A stretch of DNA of 64,000 bases, from assembly GCF_004403985.1 (NCBI RefSeq), contig NZ_SOHL01000008.1, positions 62,001 to 126,000 of the forward strand, written 5' to 3'. The translations under genes and the position numbers were made by a program. Shown here piece after piece: positions 25,612 through 34,146 of this stretch; position 1 is the stretch's first letter, and each line of letters begins with the position of its first letter. Origin of the DNA: Cryobacterium gelidum (GTDB lineage: Bacteria > Actinomycetota > Actinomycetes > Actinomycetales > Microbacteriaceae). Below the pieces are notes generated by a model, which was not told where the DNA came from, ran no database searches, and worked only from the letters and a program-made list of their open reading frames with translations.

Positions 25612-26609
25612 TGGTCATCCTCCTTTGGATGTGTGGCCAGTACCGGCCTGGGGGCCGGTACTGGGGCAAGGTCCGTCACGGTGACGGCGCCGGGGTTGGT
25701 TTGGTGCAGGGCGGGAACAGTGGAACCGGGTAGGGATGCTGCGGCGGCGCCGTGGGCGGTGGCTTGGCGCAGGCAGGCGGGGGCACTCGCGCCGAGATTG
25801 CTTTGCAGCAGGTAGCCGGCCAGGGCGGAGTCGCCGGCGCCGACGGTGCTGACGGCACGCATCGGGGGAGTGGTAGCGAGCCAGCTGCCCTCGGCGGTGA
25901 CGAGTACGGCACCCTTCGCTCCGAGGGTCGCGAGCACGGCACCGACACCGCCGGCGATGAGAACGCGAGCCGCGTCGACCACGAGGTCGGGGTTCGCTTC
26001 AAGCGTGTCGCCGTCGAAGAGTCCACTGAGCTCGGCGAGTTCTTCGCCGTTGGGCTTGAGCAGATCGGGATGGGCCAGCGCCGCGGCGGCGAGGGGACCG
26101 CCCGAGGAATCCACGGCGACCTTCGGTGCGTCGCTGCCGAGTCGGGAGCGCAGCTCACGAATGATTCGGGCATAGAAATCGTCGGGCACGCCGGGTGGAA
26201 CCGACCCGGCCAGCACGAGCCAGCTCGCGCCGACCGACTGCTGAAGCACGAGGTCGACGAGGGCGTCCTGCTGGGTGAGGCTCAGCACCGGGCCGGGTTC
26301 GTTGAGCTTTGTCGTGGTGCCGTCGGGTTCGGTGATCGCGACATTGCTGCGCAGCGGCTGGCCGATCGGCAGGCCGAGGTGCGGGATCTGGTGGCTGGTC
26401 AGGGCGAGCAGCACCGGATCGTCGGCGTCGCCCGGCAGAATGGCGAGGCTTCCGATGCCGCTCGCTTCGAGGGCGCGGCAGATGTTGACGCCTTTGCCGC
26501 CGGGTTCGCCGTGGGCAGCGACCGCCCGCTGCACCTCGCCGCGCGCGAGCGGGCCGGCCAGCTCGATGGTGCGGTCGAGGCTCGGGTTGGGGGTCAGGGT
26601 GACGATCAT
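25608..26609 (-). CDS. fruK: 1-phosphofructokinase (PfkB family)
   Basis: The 333-aa kinase converts fructose 1-phosphate to fructose 1,6-bisphosphate. It starts TLTPNPSLDRTIEL, a hallmark of 1-phosphofructokinase, and has HGEPGGKGVNICRAL and the catalytic-base loop STVGAGDSALAGYLLQ (GAGD). It overlaps both neighbours by 4 bases (fruR stop/fruK start and fruK stop/fruA start), so translation is coupled. Length is slightly above the usual 310-320 because of a C-terminal tail rich in Pro/Ala. Confidence 0.95.
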   Translation of the reverse strand: MIVTLTPNPSLDRTIELAGPLARGEVQRAVAAHGEPGGKGVNICRALEASGIGSLAILPGDADDPVLLALTSHQIPHLGLPIGQPLRSNVAITEPDGTTTKLNEPGPVLSLTQQDALVDLVLQQSVGASWLVLAGSVPPGVPDDFYARIIRELRSRLGSDAPKVAVDSSGGPLAAAALAHPDLLKPNGEELAELSGLFDGDTLEANPDLVVDAARVLIAGGVGAVLATLGAKGAVLVTAEGSWLATTPPMRAVSTVGAGDSALAGYLLQSNLGASAPACLRQATAHGAAAASLPGSTVPALHQTNPGAVTVTDLAPVPAPRPVLATHPKEDDQ

Positions 26610-27427
26610 GCGATCACCACGTCGACCTCGGCCGCGGCGAGGGCGGCAGCAAGATCAGCGGATGGCGCAGCATCCGTTATCAGGGTATCGATCGCCGAGA
26701 GGGTGGCAAAGCACACCAGTGTTTCCTGGTCGAGCTTGCTGGCGTCGGCGAGCACGACGACCCGCCGGGCCGAGGTGACGATCGCCGACTTGACGGCCGC
26801 TTCGACCGAGTCCGGCGTACTGAGCCCGAACGCGGCGCTGATGCCGTTGGCGCCGATGAAGGCGATGTCGGGTCGGAGCGCACCGAGCTGCGCGACGGTG
26901 CCGGCGCCGACGATGGCGCTGGTCAGTCCACGCACGCGACCGCCGAGAATGTGCAGCTGGATCGTCTCGTTGCGGGAGAGCATGCCGGCGATCGGCACCG
27001 CGTTGGTGATCACGAGCAGCTGGTCACCGGTGACGGTGGGGATCCAGCCGGCCAGGCGGTCGGCGAGGCGCTCGGTGGTGCTTCCGGCGTCGAGCAGGAT
27101 CGAACCGGTGCGGCTCGAGGGAATCATGCGCATGGCCGCGTCGGCAATGCGTGATTTTTCGTCGAGACGCTGCGTCTGGCGTTCGTCGAGGCTCGGTTCC
27201 GACAGGCTCAGGCGGTCGATGGCGACGGCTCCGCCGTGCACTCGGCGCAACTGGCGGGCGGCTTCGAGGGTGTCGAGGTCGCGGCGTACGGTCTCGGCGG
27301 TGACGGCGAATCGCGTGGCCAGGTCGGCCACGGTGACTCGGCCCTGGGTTACCACGAGTGCGGCGATCAAGAGTTGACGTTCTTCGGCGAACACGAATGC
27401 CTCCTCGACGGTGAGTGACATTGTCAC
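26606..27427 (-). CDS. fruR: DeoR-family transcriptional repressor of the fructose operon
   Basis: The 273-aa regulator has an N-terminal DeoR helix-turn-helix (VADLATRFAVTAETVRRDLDTLEA) and LRRVHGGAVAI, then a DeoRC sugar-phosphate sensing domain (SILLDAGSTTERLADRL, VITNAVPIAGML, FIGANGISAAFGLSTPD). Such repressors bind an operator near their own promoter and release it with a fructose phosphate. An AT-rich operator-like repeat lies just upstream. ATG at 27427 or 27421 is possible; either follows a TTTTTGTGACA leader without an obvious strong ribosome-binding site, which may indicate leaderless or weak translation. Confidence 0.92.
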   Translation of the reverse strand: MTMSLTVEEAFVFAEERQLLIAALVVTQGRVTVADLATRFAVTAETVRRDLDTLEAARQLRRVHGGAVAIDRLSLSEPSLDERQTQRLDEKSRIADAAMRMIPSSRTGSILLDAGSTTERLADRLAGWIPTVTGDQLLVITNAVPIAGMLSRNETIQLHILGGRVRGLTSAIVGAGTVAQLGALRPDIAFIGANGISAAFGLSTPDSVEAAVKSAIVTSARRVVVLADASKLDQETLVCFATLSAIDTLITDAAPSADLAAALAAAEVDVVIA

Positions 27428-27445
27428 AAAAAGTTGGATTCATTG

Positions 27446-27502
27446 ACTTTAGCTGTGTTTATTTTTGTTTGTCAAGAAAAAAGAAGATAAACAAAGAATA
27501 AA
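27446..27502 (-). promoter_or_regulatory. Promoter and FruR operator candidate of the fruRKA-ptsIH operon
   Basis: Reading leftward, TTGACA (27475-27470) and TAAAGT (27451-27446) form a -35/-10 pair with an 18-base spacer, 19 bases before the fruR start. Overlapping it is an AT-rich imperfect inverted repeat: TTTATTTTTGTTTGTC (27458-27473) and GATAAACAAAGAATAAA (27486-27502). DeoR-type FruR sites in actinobacteria are built from TTTGTTT-like repeats, so this is the likely autoregulatory operator. Binding is inferred. Confidence 0.72.
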
Positions 27503-27592
27503 GCTGAGCGGCCGGGCGCGAGCAGCGTTGCGCGGATGCGCGGTCGGCCCGGTCGGTGGGTCCTGTCAGTGGGCCCCGGTAGCGTGAATGGC

Positions 27593-28759
27593 ATGAAGAT
27601 TCTGCACACCTCGGACTGGCACATCGGGCGCACCTTCCACACCCATTCCACGCTCGAGCACCTCGGTGTCGTGCTGGATGCGCTCGTGCTGGTGGTGCAA
27701 GAGCGTGGTGTCGACGTCGTGGCTGTGGCGGGCGACGTATTCGATTCCGCCATGCCCTCAAAAGAGAGTTACGCGCTGCTGACCCGCGTGTTGCGGCGGA
27801 TCAAAGCGGCCGGGGCATCCGTCGTGATGACGAGCGGCAACCACGATTCGGCCACCCGGCTCGGCTTTCAGTCGGAGTGGGCTGCCCTGGCCGGAATTCA
27901 CATCGTGACCCGGCCCGAGCAGTATCTCGACCCGATCACCATCACCGACGAACACGGTCCGGTGCATTTCTACGGCATTCCGTACCTGGAGCCCGTGCTC
28001 ATTCGCCACCGGCACCCCGGCGTGCTGTTGAAAACCCACGAGCAGGTTCTCAACTTCGCCATGACCCGCATTCGCGACGATTTGGCCGCCCGCGGGGGCC
28101 GCAGCCTCGTGCTCTCCCACTGTTTTGCGGCCGGCGTCGCCCCGGCCACCGAGTCGAGCGATGTGGAGCGCGATATCACCGCCGGCGGGCTCGACGTCGT
28201 GCCGCTGAGCGTGTTCGACGGCTGCGACTACGTCGCGCTCGGCCATATCCACGGGCGGGCCACTCTCACCGAGCGAGTGCGTTACTCCGGAGCGCCTCTG
28301 CACTACTCCTTCTCCGAGGTCGGCAAGCCGCGCGGAGCCTGGCTCGTCGAACTGGACGCCGCGGGCCTGGGCGCGGTCGAGTGGGTCGACCTGCCCGTGC
28401 CACGCCGGCTCGCGGTGCTCACCGGCGAACTCGTCGACCTGCTCGCTGGCGCGGCGTGCGCCGAGAACGAGAGTGACTGGGTGAAAGCCGTTCTCACCGA
28501 CCAGGTGCGACCGCTCGAAGCCATGCGCTCGCTGCAAACCCGTTTTGCGCACGCGGTCGCGCTCGAACACCGCCCGGCGATTCGGGTTGATCCGGGCGAC
28601 ACCAGCTACTCCGAGCGCATCGGCGCGGCCACGAGTGACCCCGAGATCATCGCCGGATTTCTCGCGTTCGTGCGAAACGGGGTCGGGCCGACCGATTTTG
28701 AGAGTGCACTTGTGGCCGAACTGTTGACCGAACAGTCCGCGCAGGCGGTCAACTCATGA
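27593..28759 (+). CDS. sbcD: Exonuclease SbcD subunit (Mre11-like)
   Basis: The 388-aa nuclease starts MKILHTSDWHIGRTFH. It has the calcineurin-type metal motifs HTSDWHIG, AGDVFDSAMPS, TSGNHDSATRLG, VLSHCFAAG and LGHIHGRATL, complete for two-metal Mre11/SbcD nucleases. With SbcC it forms the complex that opens DNA hairpins and processes double-strand ends. The upstream in-frame GTG codons are also possible starts. The stop overlaps the sbcC start by 4 bases (ATGA). Confidence 0.95.
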   Translation: MKILHTSDWHIGRTFHTHSTLEHLGVVLDALVLVVQERGVDVVAVAGDVFDSAMPSKESYALLTRVLRRIKAAGASVVMTSGNHDSATRLGFQSEWAALAGIHIVTRPEQYLDPITITDEHGPVHFYGIPYLEPVLIRHRHPGVLLKTHEQVLNFAMTRIRDDLAARGGRSLVLSHCFAAGVAPATESSDVERDITAGGLDVVPLSVFDGCDYVALGHIHGRATLTERVRYSGAPLHYSFSEVGKPRGAWLVELDAAGLGAVEWVDLPVPRRLAVLTGELVDLLAGAACAENESDWVKAVLTDQVRPLEAMRSLQTRFAHAVALEHRPAIRVDPGDTSYSERIGAATSDPEIIAGFLAFVRNGVGPTDFESALVAELLTEQSAQAVNS

Positions 28760-31700
28760 AAATTCTGCGCCTACGACTCGCCGGGTTCGGCCCCTTCAAG
28801 AACGAGCAGATCGTCGACTTCGAACGATTCGACGCCGACGGCATCTTCCTCATCTCGGGCAAGACCGGTGCCGGCAAGTCGAGTCTTCTCGACGCAATCT
28901 GCTTCGCCCTGTACAACTCGGTGCCGCGCTTTGACAGCGGTGAGCTCAAGTTGCGCAGCGACCATTGCGAGCCTGGCGACCCCACCTTCGTCGAACTGGA
29001 CTTCAGCGTCGACGAGGCCCGGTATCGGCTGCGACGCAGCCCCGCCTATGAGCGACCGAAAAAGAGCGGAACCGGCGTCACCACGGCCGCTCCCACCGCG
29101 GTCTTGCAGGTGTGGGATGACGGCGACTGGCGTGGAATCGCGGCCAAGCTCGTAACCGTCGGGCACGAGCTCGATGCCATTCTGCCGCTCAAGGTCGATC
29201 AGTTTCTGCAGGTGATCCTGCTCGCGCAGAACCGGTTCCAACGGTTTCTGCTGGCAAAGACCGAGGAGCGCCGTGCGGTTCTGCGCAGCCTGTTCAACAC
29301 GAGTCGGTTTGACCAGCTCGAGGCCGCGCTGATCCTGCGCCGCAAGGGTCTCGGGGAACGGCTCGCGATGGGCCAGCGCGACCTCGACGAGAACCAGGCG
29401 GCGGCTGCGCTGCTGTTGCAGAGCGAGGGTTCACTCGGCGCCCCCACCGCGCAGTGGTTCACCACCGCCCAACACGACCTCGTGACCCAGCGCGACGCGG
29501 CGACCGTGCTGGTCACACGCAGCAACGACCACCTGGCTGCGGCCACGGGCCGGCACGAGTCTCTCGTGCACACCCATGAGCGTCAGCTGCGGCGATCCAG
29601 CGCGATGACCGAGCTGACCGCGCTGCAAGCCAGACACGTCGACACCACCCGAGATCGCGCCGACCTGCAGTCCGCAGAGCGCGCGGCCCGGGTGTGGCCG
29701 CAGATTCGTGCGCGCCGCGATGCTGCGCTCGCCTGTGAGGTGGCAGAGGCGGCACTGGCGACGGCGCGGGCCGAGCGCCGGAAGAATCGAACGGCAGCGC
29801 CTCTGGCCGAAGATGCCGGTACTGCCGGTACTGCCGGTACTGCCGGCCTGCATCCGTCCGGTAGCGGTAATGACCACCCGCAAGCTCTGCCGCCCGAATC
29901 GCTCGAGCAGATCCAATCGGTGATTGACGTGCTGCTCGGCCGCCTCGGCGCTCTCGACAACGCCGTGGCCGATGAGCGCGCCATCCCCGGGCTCGACGTC
30001 GAGATCGCTGACCTGCTCGCGACACAGCAGGAGCATTCTCGTGCGCTCGATGCGGCGCGGGCGGAGTTGGAGGCCCTGCCCGAGCAGATTGCCACGCTCA
30101 CGGCCGAGCACTCGGCGACTCTGCTGCTGGCCGCGCGCCGTCATGACACGACGATCGCGCTGGAGAGCGCACTGCTGACCCTTGAGGCCGCGCAGGCCGT
30201 CGACCAGCTCAGCGCCACCCTGCTCACCGCGCAGCAGGAGGAATTGACCGCGAGCGGCGACAACGCTGCTGCGGCCGCGCACTACGAGGGCGTGCTCGCA
30301 CGTCGTTTCTCGGGTTTTGCCGCCGAGCTGGCCACCCGGCTGGTCACCGGCGACGCCTGCGCGGTCTGTGGGTCGACCGCGCACCCGCAACCAGCACGTC
30401 TCGAGCAAGAGTCGGTCGGGCCGCACGATTTGGAGGCTGCCCGCACCGCCGTTGCTGACCGGCAAGGTCAACTCGTGATCGCCCAGAGCGTCGTGCAATC
30501 GGTCGACCTTCGCCTCGCCGAAGCCCGCGCCCTGACCCGTGGCGGCGAGGTCCGTGCCCTCAAGGCCGAGCACGACGCGGCAACCACAGCGCACGAGCTG
30601 GCTGGCCGGGCCGCCACGCGGCTGCCCGCGATGCACGCCCAACTCTCTGATTTGCATGCCGCCATGACCCGGGCGGCCTCGAGCCTTGAGTCGATTCGGG
30701 AAGGCCGCGACCGCGCCGTCACGGCGCATGCCGCCCGGGTCAGTCAGCGAACGACCGTCGTCGACCGACTCACCGAGCAGCGCGGCGAGTTCGAGAGTGT
30801 TCAGGGGCAGGTCGGGTACCTGCGCGCTCACCTGGTCATCGCACGAACCTTGGCGGCAGCGTTGATGCTGGTCGACCAGCGCCGTGCGCACCGGGATGCC
30901 GCCGAGACACACCTGTTTGCGCAACTCGTTGACGAAGGCTTCCTCACTGCCGAAGCAGCGCAGGCCGCCAAGCTCGACCAGACCGAGATTGAGCGGCGTA
31001 CGAATGCCCTGCGCGTGCACGATGACGCTCTGGCGGCGGCCCGCGCGACCCTCGCCCATCCCGACCTAGCCGACCTGCCCGACGAAACGGTCCTCCTCGA
31101 ACCGTCCAGGCTCGCTGTCGTCGCCTCGAGCACGGCCCGCGACGCCGCGTTGACGACGCACGGTTCCCTGCTCGATCGCACGCGCGCCCTCGCGGCCATC
31201 GTGGGCCGAGCCGCCGCTGCGCTTGCGGTGTCTGGTGCGCTGCAATCCGATTACCAGCAGGTGCGCGAGTTGGCCGATGCTGTGCACGGTGACGAACCCA
31301 ATACCAAGCGGATGCGACTGGAGAACTATGTACTGGCGGCCCAGCTCGAAGAAATAGTGGCGGCCGCCAACACGCGCCTACGCACCATGACCAGTGACCG
31401 CTACTCCCTCGAGCACGACGATTCGCTCGCCTTCGGCGGGGCACGGTCAGGGCTGGGACTCGCCATTCGCGATGAATACACCGGTCGCGCCCGCGCGACC
31501 CACTCCCTCTCGGGCGGCGAAACGTTCCTCGCATCCCTCGCCCTCGCTCTCGGACTGGCCGAGGTCGTGACCGGGCAAGCCGGCGGCATCACGCTCGATA
31601 CGCTGTTCGTCGACGAGGGCTTCGGCTCGCTCGACAGTGAAACCCTCGAGACGGCCATGAGTACACTCGATACCCTACGCGCCGGCGGACGTACGATCGG

Positions 31701-31833
31701 CCTGATCAGCCACGTCGATTCCATGAAGGAACAGATTCCGGCGGCGCTGCGTATCACGGTCACCGACGCGGGCTACAGCCGAATCGAGGCTGACCAGCCG
31801 CCGAGTGACCCCGGTGGCGGCGGCCAGTCGTGA
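28756..31833 (+). CDS. sbcC: Exonuclease SbcC subunit (Rad50-like SMC ATPase)
   Basis: This 1025-aa protein has the split ABC ATPase of Rad50/SbcC. Walker A is ISGKTGAGKSSLLDAI near residue 40. The zinc hook CAVC is at residues 535-538 between two long coiled coils. The ABC signature THSLSGGETFLASLALALG and Walker B DTLFVDEGFGSLD are near the end. It couples ATP hydrolysis to SbcD nuclease action. In the first coiled-coil arm, residues about 354-362 are a (GTA)3-type insertion encoded by a 9-bp tandem repeat, in a low-complexity loop rich in Gly/Ala/Pro. Confidence 0.94.
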   Translation: MKILRLRLAGFGPFKNEQIVDFERFDADGIFLISGKTGAGKSSLLDAICFALYNSVPRFDSGELKLRSDHCEPGDPTFVELDFSVDEARYRLRRSPAYERPKKSGTGVTTAAPTAVLQVWDDGDWRGIAAKLVTVGHELDAILPLKVDQFLQVILLAQNRFQRFLLAKTEERRAVLRSLFNTSRFDQLEAALILRRKGLGERLAMGQRDLDENQAAAALLLQSEGSLGAPTAQWFTTAQHDLVTQRDAATVLVTRSNDHLAAATGRHESLVHTHERQLRRSSAMTELTALQARHVDTTRDRADLQSAERAARVWPQIRARRDAALACEVAEAALATARAERRKNRTAAPLAEDAGTAGTAGTAGLHPSGSGNDHPQALPPESLEQIQSVIDVLLGRLGALDNAVADERAIPGLDVEIADLLATQQEHSRALDAARAELEALPEQIATLTAEHSATLLLAARRHDTTIALESALLTLEAAQAVDQLSATLLTAQQEELTASGDNAAAAAHYEGVLARRFSGFAAELATRLVTGDACAVCGSTAHPQPARLEQESVGPHDLEAARTAVADRQGQLVIAQSVVQSVDLRLAEARALTRGGEVRALKAEHDAATTAHELAGRAATRLPAMHAQLSDLHAAMTRAASSLESIREGRDRAVTAHAARVSQRTTVVDRLTEQRGEFESVQGQVGYLRAHLVIARTLAAALMLVDQRRAHRDAAETHLFAQLVDEGFLTAEAAQAAKLDQTEIERRTNALRVHDDALAAARATLAHPDLADLPDETVLLEPSRLAVVASSTARDAALTTHGSLLDRTRALAAIVGRAAAALAVSGALQSDYQQVRELADAVHGDEPNTKRMRLENYVLAAQLEEIVAAANTRLRTMTSDRYSLEHDDSLAFGGARSGLGLAIRDEYTGRARATHSLSGGETFLASLALALGLAEVVTGQAGGITLDTLFVDEGFGSLDSETLETAMSTLDTLRAGGRTIGLISHVDSMKEQIPAALRITVTDAGYSRIEADQPPSDPGGGGQS
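29815..29841 (+). repeat. 9-bp tandem repeat inside sbcC
   Basis: Three exact copies of GCCGGTACT lie in frame within sbcC and encode repeated Ala-Gly-Thr. A fourth copy is partial. Because the unit is a multiple of 3, copy change would not shift the frame. Confidence 0.85.
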
Positions 31834-31923
31834 CGGGGTTGGCCGCAGGTCTTGCCGTTCCGCTGCGACCCTGTCACGATCGATGCGTTGCTGCAACGAA
31901 GCGCGCCGCGCCAGGGAGCCCGA

Positions 31924-32463
31924 ATGAAGAAGATCCTCTACATCGACCTCGACAACACCCTCGTCAACGTGCAGTCGGGAATCGACCGACTCACCAACGC
32001 CGAGTACATCCGTTATGAGAAGCGGCTCGACGAAGTGCCTGGCATTTTCGCCCGGATGGAACCGATCAGCGGTGCCATCGACGCCTTTCACACGCTCGCC
32101 CAGTCCTTCGACACCTATATTCTCTCCATGGCTCCCTGGGGTAATGCGAGCGCCTGGCAGCACAAGCTCGAGTGGGTGCAGGAACATCTCGGAGCTGATA
32201 CCGGCGGACCGGCCTACAAACGGCTGATCATCTCGCACCACAAGCATCTCAACCGGGGTGATTTTCTCGTCGACGATGGGTCAGCCATTGGTGCTGACCG
32301 GTTCGAGGGCGAGTTGATCAAGTTCATGACCCCGATGTTTCCCGACTGGAATACGGTGACCCGCTACCTGCTGGAACGAGCCGACAGCGCACCGTGCCCA
32401 GCGCGTGCACCTCGGTCGCTGCACCGATCTGCTCGGCAGGACTCGGCGGCGCTGCCTTGCTGA
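31924..32463 (+). CDS. 5'(3')-deoxyribonucleotidase-like HAD phosphatase
   Basis: ATG at 31924 begins KKILYIDLDNTLVNVQSG. DLDNTLV is the HAD nucleophile motif (D-x-D-x-T). YILSMAPWGNASAWQHKLEW, then KRLIISHHKHLNRGDFLVDDG, match 5'(3')-deoxyribonucleotidases of the NT5C/YorS type, including the later Lys and Asp pair. It should dephosphorylate deoxynucleoside monophosphates and so affect dNTP pools. The last 28 residues (after LLERADS) are low complexity and do not look like the family, so the C-terminus may have been altered by a frameshift. Total 179 aa. Confidence 0.82.
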   Translation: MKKILYIDLDNTLVNVQSGIDRLTNAEYIRYEKRLDEVPGIFARMEPISGAIDAFHTLAQSFDTYILSMAPWGNASAWQHKLEWVQEHLGADTGGPAYKRLIISHHKHLNRGDFLVDDGSAIGADRFEGELIKFMTPMFPDWNTVTRYLLERADSAPCPARAPRSLHRSARQDSAALPC

Positions 32464-32507
32464 CTCGGACGGCCGATAAGACATCGTTTAAATGTCCTGA
32501 GTAGGGG

Positions 32508-32536
32508 TTTACCCACCTGTAAATCTGGGGTAATCT
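32508..32536 (+). promoter_or_regulatory. Candidate promoter of the toxin-antitoxin operon
   Basis: TTTACC (32508-32513) and TAATCT (32531-32536) are spaced 17 bases apart, in an AT-richer patch upstream of the antitoxin gene. The surrounding GGGGTTTACCC is a short symmetrical element that could serve as an operator. The assignment is by position and spacing only. Confidence 0.4.
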
Positions 32537-32613
32537 CACTTTCAGGCAGGCGCTCGTCGGACGCGGTGATTTACCTCGACCGCTCCGCGCCACCAGACGA
32601 TTGGGTGAAGACG

Positions 32614-32955
32614 ATGGTGGAACTGAAGAAGATGACAGAACTGAAATCGGACTTCGTTCCGATGGGTGAAGTCAGTGCGGATGAGCGCTCCAGAATGGCT
32701 TTTGGTAAAGCTGGCGTGCACCGCGACGATCGTTACGCCGTCGCCGTGAACGCTGAGGGTGAAATTCTTCTGACTCCACTGGTATCCATTCCCCGTCGCG
32801 AGCTCTTGGTGTGGGACGACGAAGTTATCCGCGCCGCCCTGGTGCGTGGCCTCGAGCAGAGTAGCAACGACGAGACGAGCGAGGGCGGCGACTTCACCCG
32901 GTACGCCGACGAGGAGCCGGAGGAGACAGCAGCGTTCGACGCGCCGAAGCCATGA
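32614..32955 (+). CDS. Putative type II antitoxin (partner of RelE-like toxin)
   Basis: About 113 aa from ATG 32614; starts at GTG 32566 or ATG 32632 are also possible, and the conserved part begins at about TELKSDFVPMGEVSADE. The middle (RYAVAVNAEGEILLTPLVSI, then PRRELLVWDD) resembles AbrB/SpoVT-like antitoxins that precede small RelE-fold toxins in actinobacteria and cyanobacteria. The C-terminus is strongly acidic (DETSEGGDFTRYADEEPEE), as expected of a toxin-neutralising tail. The stop overlaps the toxin start by 4 bases. Function is inferred from the pair. Confidence 0.7.
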   Translation: MVELKKMTELKSDFVPMGEVSADERSRMAFGKAGVHRDDRYAVAVNAEGEILLTPLVSIPRRELLVWDDEVIRAALVRGLEQSSNDETSEGGDFTRYADEEPEETAAFDAPKP

Positions 32956-33248
32956 GCTTCACCCTGCTCCTCACGCGGGAAGCGACGTCGGGGCTGTCAC
33001 TTCTCGAAAAGAAACCACAGTTGATCGGTCGCCTCCAACGGGTTCGCACTGCGCTCGGTCGCCTGCAGCTGAATCCTGACGACCCCGCATTACGCTCGCA
33101 CAAGTACGTGTCCCTGGCTGGCAAGAAGGGCGAGACCGTCTGGGACTCCTATATCGAGAACCAGACGCCCACGGCCGGGCGCATCTACTGGCACTACGGC
33201 CCTGGTCTCGACCGCATCACTGTTGTCAGTATCACGCCGCACGGGTAA
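32952..33248 (+). CDS. RelE/ParE-fold toxin-like protein
   Basis: This 98-aa protein starts with ATGA overlap to the antitoxin. It shows the small RelE/ParE layout: an N-terminal strand and two helices (LEKKPQLIGRLQRVRTALGRL), HKYVSLAGKKGETVWDSYIE, and ending RIYWHYGPGLDRITVVSITPHG, where the basic and aromatic residues of the last strands fit ribosome-dependent RNases or gyrase-binding relatives. Which target it has is unknown. Size, order and coupling are typical for a type II toxin-antitoxin unit. Confidence 0.72.
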   Translation: MSFTLLLTREATSGLSLLEKKPQLIGRLQRVRTALGRLQLNPDDPALRSHKYVSLAGKKGETVWDSYIENQTPTAGRIYWHYGPGLDRITVVSITPHG

Positions 33249-33273
33249 CGATTTTGGTGCCAGCTGCCAAATC

Positions 33274-34146
33274 CTAGAACGGATTGAGCAGCCGGTGCAG
33301 AAACTGACGGGTACGTTCCTGCTGCGGATGCCGCAGAAGCTGTTTCGCGTTGCCGTGCTCGACGATGGTACCGCCATCGACAAAGGCGATTTCATGCGCG
33401 ACCTCGCGAGCGAATTCGAGTTCGTGGGTGACGATCACCATGCTCCAGCCCTCATCGGCGAGTTCCTTGATCAGGCGCAGTACGTCGCCGACCAGCTCGG
33501 GATCGAGAGCGGATGTCGGCTCGTCGAACAGGAGCAGTTGCGGCCGCAGGGCGAGCGCCCGCACGATGCCGACCCGCTGCTGTTGGCCGCCGGACAGTTC
33601 AAACGGATAGCTGTCGCGCTTGTCGGTGAGGCCGACCCGCTCGAGCAGGGCAAGCGCCTCGGTCATGACCTCGGCCACCGGGCGGCGCTGCACGACCACA
33701 GGCCCCTCGATCACGTTCTGCAGCACGGTTTTGTGTGGAAACAGGTTGTAGTGCTGAAACACCATTGCCGATCGGTCGCGCAGGGCACCGAGCTCTTTCG
33801 GTGAGGGGCTCGCGGCAAAATCTATGGCCATCGATACGGCGGAGGTGGCCCCCCGGCGGCCGCCAGTGCCGGTACCAACACTGTCGGCATTGGTGGGGGC
33901 CGCCGCGACCTCAATCGTGCCGCCCTCGGGCAGTTCCAAGCCATTCAGGCAGCGCAAGATGGTCGTCTTGCCCGAGCCGGACGGTCCGATCAGCGCGAGC
34001 ACCCGACCTCGGCCGACCGTCAAATCCACCGAGTCCAGCACCCGGTCGCTGCCAAAACTCTTCTGCAGTCCGCGCACGCGGAGCAGGGAGGGTGCCCCAG
34101 CGTCCGCCCTGGAAACCGGCTCGGCCGGCAGATCAGCGGGCGACAT
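33274..34146 (-). CDS. Polar amino-acid ABC transporter ATP-binding protein
   Basis: The ATG at 34146 lies inside the end of the permease gene. The 290-aa ATPase has Walker A LIGPSGSGKTTILRCLNG, Q-loop MVFQHYNLFPHKTVLQNV, signature ELSGGQQQRVGIVRAL, Walker B LLLFDEPTSALDPE and the His loop VIVTHELEFA. Between Walker A and the Q-loop there is an insertion of about 30 residues (TNADSVGTGTGGRRGATSAV region) that is longer than in GlnQ/HisP relatives. It powers the permease and binding protein encoded next to it. Confidence 0.92.
   Translation of the reverse strand: MSPADLPAEPVSRADAGAPSLLRVRGLQKSFGSDRVLDSVDLTVGRGRVLALIGPSGSGKTTILRCLNGLELPEGGTIEVAAAPTNADSVGTGTGGRRGATSAVSMAIDFAASPSPKELGALRDRSAMVFQHYNLFPHKTVLQNVIEGPVVVQRRPVAEVMTEALALLERVGLTDKRDSYPFELSGGQQQRVGIVRALALRPQLLLFDEPTSALDPELVGDVLRLIKELADEGWSMVIVTHELEFAREVAHEIAFVDGGTIVEHGNAKQLLRHPQQERTRQFLHRLLNPF

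Noticed and set aside
22678-25815. A 1045-codon open frame on the plus strand opposite ptsI and fruA
   Set aside because: It is wholly antisense to two clear PTS genes. Long antisense frames are common at this GC content and it has no recognisable domain.
29431-31059. 542-codon minus-strand frame inside sbcC
   Set aside because: It lies antisense to SbcC coiled coils with intact family motifs; its product is low-complexity.
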